Assembly: GCF_009192765.1 (NCBI RefSeq)
Contig: NZ_VOHQ01000007.1
Coordinates: forward strand, 62,001-126,000
Reading direction: 5' to 3'
Length of the DNA stretch: 64,000 bases
DNA from: Agriterribacter humi
GTDB lineage: Bacteria > Bacteroidota > Bacteroidia > Chitinophagales > Chitinophagaceae
The notes below the pieces were generated by a model. It was not told the DNA's origin, searched no databases, and was given only the letters and a program-made list of their open reading frames with translations. Below, piece after piece: positions 34,056-42,087 of the stretch (within the stretch, counting starts at the first letter, position 1; the number at the start of each line of letters is the position of its first letter). Both the position numbers and the translations under genes were made by a program.

Positions 34056-34451
34056 ATGCAGAACCTGACGGATATACTGAACCTTGAAGATGTTAAAAAA
34101 CTGGTGGACGCATTTTACGGAAAAGTGAGAGAGAATGATTTGCTGGCCCCGGTATTTAATGAACGCATAAAAGACCGGTGGCCGGAGCATTTGGCAAAAA
34201 TGTATACTTTCTGGCAAACCATTTTATTGGAAGAGCGAACCTATTTCGGCAGCCCTTTTCCACCACATGCAAAATTGCCTGTTGAACATGCACATTTTGG
34301 GGAATGGATGAAACTGTTTACACAAACCGTGGATGAATTGTTTACCGGTGAAAAAGCAAAAGAAGCAAAATGGAGAGCGGGCAAAATGGCTGAAATGTTT
34401 GAATATAAAATTGAGTATTATAAAAAGACGGGGTTTAAAAATTTGTTATGA
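34056..34451 (+). CDS. Truncated hemoglobin (group III-like)
   Basis: This 131-aa protein has the two-over-two globin pattern: F-Y-G-K-V-R-E-N-D-L-L-A-P-V-F-N at the B/C region, a long E-helix with FWQTILLEE, and the proximal His80 in A-H-F-G-E-W. Group III globins bind O2, NO and H2O2 and are linked to NO and microaerobic stress. I start at ATG 34056, as the TTG two codons earlier is unlikely. The stop overlaps the next ATG by four bases. The location beside an NsrR-like regulator supports an NO-detoxification role, which is inference. Confidence 0.9.
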   Translation: MQNLTDILNLEDVKKLVDAFYGKVRENDLLAPVFNERIKDRWPEHLAKMYTFWQTILLEERTYFGSPFPPHAKLPVEHAHFGEWMKLFTQTVDELFTGEKAKEAKWRAGKMAEMFEYKIEYYKKTGFKNLL

Positions 34452-34906
34452 AACGGTTATTGGGTATAGCCATCATGTCTGTTTTTTTGTGGTTGGGTTT
34501 CGTTTTTGCCATCAGCTTTATGGAAGCCTGGTTAAAGTTCCGGGCTCCGGGTGTAAGTATGTCCATCGGACTGGGTATTGGTAAACTGGTATTTGGCGCT
34601 TTAAATAAAGTGGAATGGGTATTCGCCGCCGTAGTTTTTTCCTGCCTTTATTTCAATAAAAATACAATACATTCCGGCAACAAAATCTGGTTTGGATGCA
34701 TCGTATTGATTTTGCTTGCCCAAACTTTCTGGTTGCTGCCATTGCTTGATGCAAGAGCTGATGCCATTATCAATGGAGGAAGCAGAACCCCGTCATCATT
34801 GCATTGGTTATATGTAACTGCCGAAATGATAAAGGTAGTATTGCTCTTTTTTCTGGGTGCTGCGCTGTTCAGGTATGTGCAGGCAAACAACCTTAAAAAA
34901 ATATAA
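34448..34906 (+). CDS. Four-helix integral membrane protein, unknown function
   Basis: This 152-aa protein has four predicted membrane segments (about residues 4-24, 57-70, 80-98 and 124-143) with few conserved polar residues apart from one Glu in the second loop (EAWLKFRAPG). I do not recognise the family with certainty; DUF4149-like or another small membrane family are possible. It overlaps the globin stop by four bases, which suggests coupled translation and a shared function. Confidence 0.6.
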   Translation: MKRLLGIAIMSVFLWLGFVFAISFMEAWLKFRAPGVSMSIGLGIGKLVFGALNKVEWVFAAVVFSCLYFNKNTIHSGNKIWFGCIVLILLAQTFWLLPLLDARADAIINGGSRTPSSLHWLYVTAEMIKVVLLFFLGAALFRYVQANNLKKI

Positions 34907-34911
34907 TAAAT

Positions 34912-35268
34912 ATGCCTGCGGTACAAATTAAAAGAGTGTATGAGCCTTTAGCAACCACCGATGGGTTTCGGGTGCTGGTTGACCGTATTTGGCCAAGAGG
35001 TGTAAAAAAAGAAACTGCACATGCAGATGTATGGCTGAAGGATGTAGCGCCTTCAACCGCTTTACGTAAATGGTTTAATCATGAACCCGAAAAATGGCCG
35101 GAATTCACCAGGAAATACACTGCCGAATTGAAACGAGCAGATGCCATGGAACAACTTTTGGATATTATCCGGAAGCATAAAAAGACAACACTGCTTTATT
35201 CAGCGCACGATGAGCAGCACAACCAGGCCCTGGTATTGCAGGAATTTATAAAAACACTGGTAAAATAA
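34912..35268 (+). CDS. DUF488-family protein
   Basis: This 118-aa cytoplasmic protein has the DUF488 (COG3189) signature VDRIWPRG (23-30), followed by the conserved W-L-K-D-V-A-P-S-x-x-L-R-x-W-F and the C-terminal TLLYSAHDE..N.A core. The molecular function of DUF488 is unknown. In many bacteria it sits beside globins, hemerythrins or heavy-metal stress genes. Here it starts five bases after the membrane protein and is followed by a hemerythrin-like gene. Confidence 0.88.
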   Translation: MPAVQIKRVYEPLATTDGFRVLVDRIWPRGVKKETAHADVWLKDVAPSTALRKWFNHEPEKWPEFTRKYTAELKRADAMEQLLDIIRKHKKTTLLYSAHDEQHNQALVLQEFIKTLVK

Positions 35269-35278
35269 ATTAAGTGGT

Positions 35279-35776
35279 ATGAAGCCCAAACCGATCAGGC
35301 GGAGTGAAAGTATTATGAAACTTTCCCGTGAACATCATTTTAGTTTATTGTTTTGCTGGAAGATACGGGAAGGATTGAAAAAGCGGACAGCGCCTAAGCG
35401 TATGGTGCAGTATGCACAGTATTTCTGGAGCAATCATATACAACCACATTTTCTGGAGGAAGAAGAAATTCTTTTTGCTCCTTTACAGGATGAGATGGTA
35501 CTAAAAGCTATGGAAGAGCATGCTGCAATAAGAGAGGGGATTGAAGCGCTGACTGTTCTTCCACCTGAAAATATAACAGATGAGCTTACAAAGCTGGCTG
35601 ATCAGTTAGACAAGCATGTGCGGTACGAGGAAAGACAATTATTTCCGCACTTAGAAAACGTTTTGAGCGATGCACAGCTTGAAAGCATAGGCGCTCAGTT
35701 GAATGCATTGCCGTCCGCAGCATTAAAAGATGATTACCAGGATGAATTCTGGAGAGAAAAGAACGCTTCGCTATAG
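35279..35776 (+). CDS. Hemerythrin HHE domain protein
   Basis: This 165-aa protein has a hemerythrin-like four-helix bundle with candidate diiron ligands His19 or His20, His53, His57, Glu61, His81, His113, Glu117 and His124. Such proteins bind O2 or NO, or act in repair of iron-sulfur clusters (compare YtfE/RIC). The start is 10 bases after DUF488, so it is the last member of this plus-strand series. An alternative start is Met13, directly before the first conserved helix. Confidence 0.85.
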   Translation: MKPKPIRRSESIMKLSREHHFSLLFCWKIREGLKKRTAPKRMVQYAQYFWSNHIQPHFLEEEEILFAPLQDEMVLKAMEEHAAIREGIEALTVLPPENITDELTKLADQLDKHVRYEERQLFPHLENVLSDAQLESIGAQLNALPSAALKDDYQDEFWREKNASL

Positions 35777-35870
35777 TGATTTGAAATTTGAAATTTTAGA
35801 TTGCATTCCACTTACGATTTCCGGGTTCGGGAGTTTATGGTTTTTAGTTTTTTGTTTATCGTGTATTCCT

Positions 35871-35952
35871 TCGAATTTGAAATTTACTATTTGAATTTTT
35901 ATTTGGTTCTTGTTATTTGTTTCTTAGCACTTTGCATTTCCTTCGGATTTCG
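35871..35952 (+). repeat. Dispersed repeat, 'TTTGGTTCTTGTCATTTG' family (copy 3)
   Basis: The core at 35902-35952 (TTTGGTTCTTGTTATTTG to CCTTCGGATTTCG) matches copies 1 and 2. The preceding CGAATTTGAAATTTACTATT matches the left flank of copy 2. It lies in the convergent spacer between the hemerythrin-like and DUF5009 genes. Confidence 0.65.
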
Positions 35953-35977
35953 CATTTAAGCTTTCGGGCTTCCCCCC

Positions 35978-37093
35978 TTATACTTTCAAAAACACCTTCT
36001 TCTTATACAAAAAATACAGGAAAGCCCATTTTACAGCAATATAGCACAATGCAAAAACAACAAGATCATAAGGCGTTCCTGCCAATTGTGTAAGCCATTC
36101 AAAAAAAGCGTTTGTGGTATTCTTCCAGTCAATAAAATGGCCCGACATATAAATTAAGATGGAATTCATGCCGATGACCACAAAAAAGAAGGCCCATTTT
36201 TTATATCCCTTTACATCTATGATATAGTAGAACACTGCCAGGAGCAGCATGCTTATGCCACCCACCAGGGTTGCAAAAGAACTTGACCACAAATTTTTGT
36301 TGAAAGGAAAAACGATGTTCCATACGAGGGCAACTGCAATAAGCGCAGCGCCTGCGATGATCAAACGTGCTGCTTTTGCATGAGGCGAGCGATCGCTGTT
36401 TTTCAGAAAGCCTCCTGTTAATATACCTAACAGTCCGGTAGCAATGGCGGGGATGGTAGAAAACAACCCTTCCGGATCGTGGATATTATTTACATACAAT
36501 TTACCGGGAAGGAATAAACGATCAAAATAGGAGGCAAAATTGCCTTCAAGGGTAAGGTCGCCTGCAGAAAATCCCGGAGCAGAGGTGCACAGTAAGATGA
36601 ACCAATAGCCCAATAGCAAACTTGCTGTCCATATTATCCGGCTTCTTTGACTTTTGGTATACAAATAAATAATATTAGCAAACATATATGCTAATCCAAT
36701 GCGTCCCAATACACTGCCAAACCTCATTTCTGAAATGGGTTGTATGCGCAGTTCATTATTATAAATGATGCCCAGTACAACTAATATCAATCCCCGCTTG
36801 ATTACACGCCATAACAGTTTTTGCCGGGGAACGCCTTTCTCCATCTGTCGGCCAACAGAATAAGGGGTGGCTACGCCGGCAATGAAGAGGAATAAAGGAA
36901 AAATCAGATCATAAGCCCGGAAGCCATTCCAATCGGGGTGCGAAAACTGGTGCGATAAACCATTCCAGAACGGCGAGTCTGTTGCTTTGGAAAGCGCATG
37001 AAATATACGCTCGCCACCCATGATCCAGAACATATCAAAACCACGGAGGGCGTCTAATGAATAAAGGCGTTGGGAGCCCGGCAATTGAGACAT
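35978..37093 (-). CDS. DUF5009/HGSNAT-like membrane acyltransferase
   Basis: This 371-aa polytopic protein has about ten membrane segments and the HGSNAT/YeiB-type opening R-L-Y-S-L-D-A-L-R-G-F-D-M-F-W. GNSRDPEG-like and NNIHDPEGLFSTIPAI (about residues 201-216) and FVVIGMNSILIYM (about 308-320) are family features. Human HGSNAT transfers acetyl groups to glucosamine of heparan sulfate; in Bacteroidota these proteins usually sit near glycan-uptake genes and are thought to acetylate sugars. It is divergent from the third SusC/SusD pair, which fits such a role. The substrate is unknown. Confidence 0.85.
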   Translation of the reverse strand: MSQLPGSQRLYSLDALRGFDMFWIMGGERIFHALSKATDSPFWNGLSHQFSHPDWNGFRAYDLIFPLFLFIAGVATPYSVGRQMEKGVPRQKLLWRVIKRGLILVVLGIIYNNELRIQPISEMRFGSVLGRIGLAYMFANIIYLYTKSQRSRIIWTASLLLGYWFILLCTSAPGFSAGDLTLEGNFASYFDRLFLPGKLYVNNIHDPEGLFSTIPAIATGLLGILTGGFLKNSDRSPHAKAARLIIAGAALIAVALVWNIVFPFNKNLWSSSFATLVGGISMLLLAVFYYIIDVKGYKKWAFFFVVIGMNSILIYMSGHFIDWKNTTNAFFEWLTQLAGTPYDLVVFALCYIAVKWAFLYFLYKKKVFLKV

Positions 37094-37316
37094 AAAATAT
37101 TTGTATAAAGGGAGGGTGATAAAAAAACGCCCCGAATATATGCATTTGATTTTCCCGGGAGCAGATTTTTTAAAATAATAACGGGGGCTTATTGAAAATG
37201 ATACTTGTTCTTATTTTTTTTTAAAAATAAAAAAAAGCTTAAATTGTGGTACGTGTGTATTATTTACACATTTAGAATTGGGAAAATTATATACTTCAAA
37301 CTCTAATATTACTTTT

Positions 37317-40310
37317 ATGGCGCCAAAACGTTTGCTTCAATGCATAGCATTGCCGCTGCTTCTGCTACTATTTTCTTTCACTGCATCCGCTCAAAATAAA
37401 ATCATTACGGGAAAGGTTACCGACAGTAAAGACGGTTCGCCCATAATTGGCGTAACGCTTCAGGTTAAGGGGTCGGGTTCGGGAACCACAACGGATGTAA
37501 ACGGAGACTTTAAAATTACGGTTCCCACATCCGCTAAAATCCTAACTGTTTCATCGGTTGGATATGAAGATCAGGATGTGCCAATTGACTCCGATAATCT
37601 TACGATTCTGCTTGTAGCGTCTAGTTCCAGCTTAAATGAGGTGGTTGTAGTTGGCTATGGTACGGCGCGTAAAAAGGATATTACCGGATCTGTTGCGTCT
37701 GTTAAGGCAAAAGATTTTAACCAGGGTGTTATTGCATCACCCGATCAGCTTTTACAAGGTAAAGTTGCCGGACTTGAAATAACGAATAACAGTGGGCAGC
37801 CTGGCGCGGCTACTACCATAAAAATAAGGGGAAATAATTCTATCAGGGCAAGCAATAATCCACTGTATGTAGTAGATGGTGTGCCTTTGGATGGAAGGAC
37901 AGCAAAACCAAGCTTAAATTTCGGAGGGGGTTCAGGATTAGATTTTGGAACAACCCCTGAATCTAACCCATTGCTCTATATCAATCCTAATGATATAGCG
38001 CAGGTTGATGTTCTGAAAGATGCTTCTGCCACTGCCATTTACGGCTCAAGAGGCGCCAATGGTATAATTGTGATAACGACCAAAAGAGGTGCTTCGGGCG
38101 GTACAAAAATTGAATTCGGGTCAAAATTTGGGGCTGCAGCAGGTTATATGCATAAATATAAAGTGTTGTCATCCGACCAATTTAGAACTGCCCTGCATAC
38201 CTATAGCCTTGACACGCTATCTGTTTCACTTGATCATGGGGAATCGGTTGATGCATTGAAGGCTATTACTCAAAGTTCTTTATCGCAGGAATACAATTTG
38301 GCTTTAAGTGGCGGAAATGAAACAGGCAAATTTAGAGCATCCTTTTTGGGTTCCAGGAATAATGGGTTTCTTAAAAAAACTTCATTGGATAAATATCTTG
38401 GCAATTTTACAGGGGAATATAAATTTCTGGATCAGCGATTGACCATTGGTTTTGGCTTGATTGCAGGCCACACCACGGAGCACATGGGACTGGTTAGCAA
38501 TACCGCCGGCGCTGGTGGTAATTTAATTTCTTATGCATTGAACTGGAACCCAACGGCAGCTTTTAGAACCAGTGATGGAATGTTTGCCCCGGCTACCAAT
38601 TCGGTTCCCAACCCGCTTGCGGTAACTGATGGTTATAATGATGTTGCCGATGTGAATGTTTTTCTGGGAAATATTTCCGCCGCATTGAAAATTACCAATG
38701 ACCTTGAATATAAATTTTTGTACGCCATTAATCATGGTACGGGAAAAAGAAATTCGGATGTTGATGGCTGGATTGACGGCATTAATGGTGTATCGGGAAT
38801 TGGGGTTGCCGCTATTTCAGAAGCATTTTTAACATCTCAAACTTTTACGCACACCTTAAGTTATAATACTAATCTTACGGATAATCTCAGATTTGACGCG
38901 GTAGCCGGGTATGAATACTGGAAGACGAATTATGGAAACTCGGCTCTTTTTGCCTCTCAGTTTAATACTAACCTGGATCAGGCAAGCCGGATTCCTATTT
39001 TATATACAAGCTTTTTCCAGAATGCTAAAACGCAAACCCCTTTAGTTACTTATGTAGATCCTACCACTGAAATTCAGTCTTATTTTGGCAGGGCTAATTT
39101 TAATTTATCTGATAAATATTATTTAACAGCAACTATCAGGGCTGACGGTTCAAGCAAGTTTGGGAAAAATAACAGGTATGGCTTTTTCCCCTCTGTAGGA
39201 GCTAAATGGATGATCAGCAATGAAGATTTTTTAAAATCCAGTTCGGTCATATCTAATTTGGGCTTACGCGCATCCTGGGGAGCTACAGGCAATCAGGAGT
39301 TTCCGGCGGGAGCATCTTTGGAGCAGTTTAATTCCGGATCATACAATAGTATTGGACAAAGTAATGTGGCCAACCCGGATTTGAGATGGGAGAAGACGAC
39401 TCAGATAAATATTGGGTTGGATTTCGGGATTTTAAAAAACAGGATTTATGGTTCGTTTGATTATTACAATAAAAATACAACGGACATTCTATTTCAGAGT
39501 ACGGCCATTCAACCGGCTCCGGCTTCTATTTTCTTTATTAACCTACCTGCTCATTTAATGAATTCCGGTGTTGAGTTTTCAATTGGCGGCTCTATTATAT
39601 CAAATAAAAATTTGACCTGGGATGCTGGTTTTAATATTGCGTATAATAAAAATTTACTAAAGGATTTTGCACAGGCCGATATTGAGACTGCTATTATAAG
39701 CGGGCAGGGCGTTTCAGGCACTTTTTCGCAGATTATCGGCAATAACCATCCTGTTAATATATTTTATTTAAAGCAGTTTAGCGGATTTGATCAGCACGGG
39801 CAGCAGACTATCGCCAACGACCCTACGTTCCAGGGCGACCCAAATCCACATCTTTTATTTGGATTTGCAACCACTGTTACCTATAATAAATTATCATTGG
39901 GATTAAACGCGGGTGGCGCATCCGGGTTTTATATCTATAATAATACCTTTAATAGTGTAACTAATATCAGCAATCTTCAAAACGGTAAAAACGTAGATGC
40001 TTCTATTATTGGCTCGGCAGAAAATATAAATGCAAGTGTTGCCGTATCCAGCAGGTACCTGGAAAAAGGAGATTATTTCAAATTAAGGAATGCAACGCTC
40101 AATTATGCATTCGGGGATTTGGGAAAATACGTTAGGAATTTGAATGTTTTTGTTGGAGGCACAAACTTATTTGTCATTACTAAGTTTACAGGGTTTGACC
40201 CCGAAGTAAATGTTGATAAAAACAACAATGGTTATCCTTCGAGAAATATTGAGTATATACCATATCCTACGCCCAGGATAATAAATTTTGGGTTTAATAT
40301 GTCATTATAA
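37317..40310 (+). CDS. SusC-family TonB-linked outer membrane protein (third pair)
   Basis: I start at ATG 37317 rather than the TTG at 37278, since the signal peptide (MAPKRLLQCIALPLLLLLF, cleaved near FTASAQ) begins there. The 997-aa protein has the carboxypeptidase-like domain (ITGKVTDSKDGSPIIGV), the TonB-box-like LNEVVVVGYGTARKKDITG, the plug with NPLYVVDGVPLDG and the AIYGSRGANGIIVITTK motif, then the barrel ending in NMSL. It is more classical than the two SusC proteins at the window start, with GTARKKD..GSV typical of RagA-type transporters. The SusD partner starts 21 bases downstream. Confidence 0.96.
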   Translation: MAPKRLLQCIALPLLLLLFSFTASAQNKIITGKVTDSKDGSPIIGVTLQVKGSGSGTTTDVNGDFKITVPTSAKILTVSSVGYEDQDVPIDSDNLTILLVASSSSLNEVVVVGYGTARKKDITGSVASVKAKDFNQGVIASPDQLLQGKVAGLEITNNSGQPGAATTIKIRGNNSIRASNNPLYVVDGVPLDGRTAKPSLNFGGGSGLDFGTTPESNPLLYINPNDIAQVDVLKDASATAIYGSRGANGIIVITTKRGASGGTKIEFGSKFGAAAGYMHKYKVLSSDQFRTALHTYSLDTLSVSLDHGESVDALKAITQSSLSQEYNLALSGGNETGKFRASFLGSRNNGFLKKTSLDKYLGNFTGEYKFLDQRLTIGFGLIAGHTTEHMGLVSNTAGAGGNLISYALNWNPTAAFRTSDGMFAPATNSVPNPLAVTDGYNDVADVNVFLGNISAALKITNDLEYKFLYAINHGTGKRNSDVDGWIDGINGVSGIGVAAISEAFLTSQTFTHTLSYNTNLTDNLRFDAVAGYEYWKTNYGNSALFASQFNTNLDQASRIPILYTSFFQNAKTQTPLVTYVDPTTEIQSYFGRANFNLSDKYYLTATIRADGSSKFGKNNRYGFFPSVGAKWMISNEDFLKSSSVISNLGLRASWGATGNQEFPAGASLEQFNSGSYNSIGQSNVANPDLRWEKTTQINIGLDFGILKNRIYGSFDYYNKNTTDILFQSTAIQPAPASIFFINLPAHLMNSGVEFSIGGSIISNKNLTWDAGFNIAYNKNLLKDFAQADIETAIISGQGVSGTFSQIIGNNHPVNIFYLKQFSGFDQHGQQTIANDPTFQGDPNPHLLFGFATTVTYNKLSLGLNAGGASGFYIYNNTFNSVTNISNLQNGKNVDASIIGSAENINASVAVSSRYLEKGDYFKLRNATLNYAFGDLGKYVRNLNVFVGGTNLFVITKFTGFDPEVNVDKNNNGYPSRNIEYIPYPTPRIINFGFNMSL

Positions 40311-40331
40311 TAATAGTATAAAAAAGCAATT

Positions 40332-41984
40332 ATGAATCTATATAAATTTATAAAGCACCCAACATTATTTATTGTTGCCGCTGCTTTTACAACAGGTTGC
40401 ACAAAACTTGACCAGGGTTTAAACAGCACCTTAAATAATGACCAGGCGTCTAATGCTTTAGGGTCCAACGGAACCCAGTTATTATTGCAAACCGCTTACA
40501 ATGACGTTGGCGGTCCCTACTCCGATCCGGGAAATATTTTAGCGCTACAGGAGGTAACGGCGGATGAATGCGTGGTGCCTACCCGTGCCGGAGATTGGGA
40601 TGATAATGGCAAATGGCGCGCTTTAAAGCAACATACCTTCGGCGCTGATGGAATAGATATAATAATAGGCCAATTCAATTCGCTGAATAAATTGAATTTT
40701 GATGCCACCAATGTACTGGCTTTTAACCCATCAAAAGCACAGGCTGCGGAAGCGAGATTTTTACGGGCTTTATCCTTATATCAACTATTGGATCTTTTCG
40801 GACAATATCCCTTTAGAAACCCGGGAGACAACTTATTAAATGCCCCCAAAGTATATTCGGGAGATAGCGCCGTTAGTTTTATTATAGACGAACTGACTAC
40901 CATTATCCCCGACCTTCCCGCAACCAATGGCATGAGCCTGGCTAATGTAGATGCAGCAAACACCTTGCTGATGAAATTGTATTTAAATCGCGGCGCGTTT
41001 AATAACAGGGAGCAGCCAACATTTGACGATGCCGACATGCAAAAAGTAATAACACTGGGAACTGCAATAATGAATAGTGGAAAATATGCTTATAGCAATA
41101 ACTATTTTGATAATTTCAGTGCGACCAATTCAACTTCTAAAGAAGGCATATTTGCTTATCCTAATACTTCAGGTGTTGCTACAAATAATTCGGGCATACA
41201 TAACATGTGGTGGGCTACCCTGCATTATAATTCTTATGAGCCATTAGCACCGCAGTCTGGATGGAATGGCTTTTCAACCGTTGCGGATTTTTATAATTCT
41301 TTTGGAGTAAATTCAACTCCTACTCAAACACCGGCGGATACATTATTAGATAAAAGAATTGGCGGCAGATTTTATAAGGGATGCACGGATGTTTCCGGTA
41401 TAAGGCCGGGATTATTGATAGGCCAGCAATATTATGAAGATGGCACAAAAGTAAAAGACAGGAAAGGGAATCTGCTGATTTTTAATACAAATTTCTCTCC
41501 AGACTTGAAGGAAACAGGTCCGCTTCTGGAAGACGTAGGTATTCGTGTTGTGAAATATGTGCCCGACTTCTCTGGTAATGGAAAAAATTATGGTGGTGGT
41601 ACAGCCGGAAATTGGACCATGATATTCAGATATCCCGACGTTGTTCTAATGGTTGCTGAAGCAAAAATGAGAGCTGCTGCAGCGGATAATGCAGGGGCTT
41701 TGGCCATAGTTAATGAATTAAGGATGGCAAGGGGTGCGGTTCCGATGACGGCTATGCCACTTGTTAATCCAAATGATGTTGCAGACCCCAATACTTTACT
41801 TGCGGAGAGAGGCAGGGAGTTGTACTGGGAAATTGTTAGAAGAACTGATTTGATCCGCTTTGGCGTATTTATGAAACCCTGGGCGCTTAAACCGGCTTCA
41901 GATGCGGCCCATCTGGTATTTCCAATACCTTCTACTGCATTGGCGGCAAATCCCAACCTGAAGCAAAATCCGGGATATAATTAG
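40332..41984 (+). CDS. SusD/RagB lipoprotein (third pair)
   Basis: This 550-aa lipoprotein has lipobox F-T-T-G-C (Cys23) and is a classical RagB/SusD member. Visible features are the N-terminal TPR pattern with AQAAEARFLRALSLYQLLDLFGQYPF, the mid-protein W-T-M-I-F-R-Y-P-D-V-V-L-M-x-A-E-A, and the C-terminal ERGRELYWE.VRRTDLIRFG followed by H-L-V-F-P-I-P. It forms the surface lid of the upstream SusC. A strong terminator follows at 42012, so the SusC-SusD unit is separated from the downstream FG-GAP genes, which must have their own promoter or depend on readthrough. Confidence 0.96.
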   Translation: MNLYKFIKHPTLFIVAAAFTTGCTKLDQGLNSTLNNDQASNALGSNGTQLLLQTAYNDVGGPYSDPGNILALQEVTADECVVPTRAGDWDDNGKWRALKQHTFGADGIDIIIGQFNSLNKLNFDATNVLAFNPSKAQAAEARFLRALSLYQLLDLFGQYPFRNPGDNLLNAPKVYSGDSAVSFIIDELTTIIPDLPATNGMSLANVDAANTLLMKLYLNRGAFNNREQPTFDDADMQKVITLGTAIMNSGKYAYSNNYFDNFSATNSTSKEGIFAYPNTSGVATNNSGIHNMWWATLHYNSYEPLAPQSGWNGFSTVADFYNSFGVNSTPTQTPADTLLDKRIGGRFYKGCTDVSGIRPGLLIGQQYYEDGTKVKDRKGNLLIFNTNFSPDLKETGPLLEDVGIRVVKYVPDFSGNGKNYGGGTAGNWTMIFRYPDVVLMVAEAKMRAAAADNAGALAIVNELRMARGAVPMTAMPLVNPNDVADPNTLLAERGRELYWEIVRRTDLIRFGVFMKPWALKPASDAAHLVFPIPSTALAANPNLKQNPGYN

Positions 41985-42011
41985 TATTGCTGCTCACAAA
42001 ATATTTATTAC

Positions 42012-42046
42012 ACATAAGGCCATTGAAAAATGGTCTTATGTTTTTT
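42012..42046 (+). terminator. Strong rho-independent terminator after third SusCD pair
   Basis: A 13-bp stem with one G-T pair, a GAAA tetraloop (ACATAAGgCCATT GAAA AATGGtCTTATGT) and a following T-run form a textbook terminator 28 bases after the SusD stop. Confidence 0.92.
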
Positions 42047-42087
42047 ATGAAAATTAATGATCTTTATTAAGCAAGATAAGCCATGGT

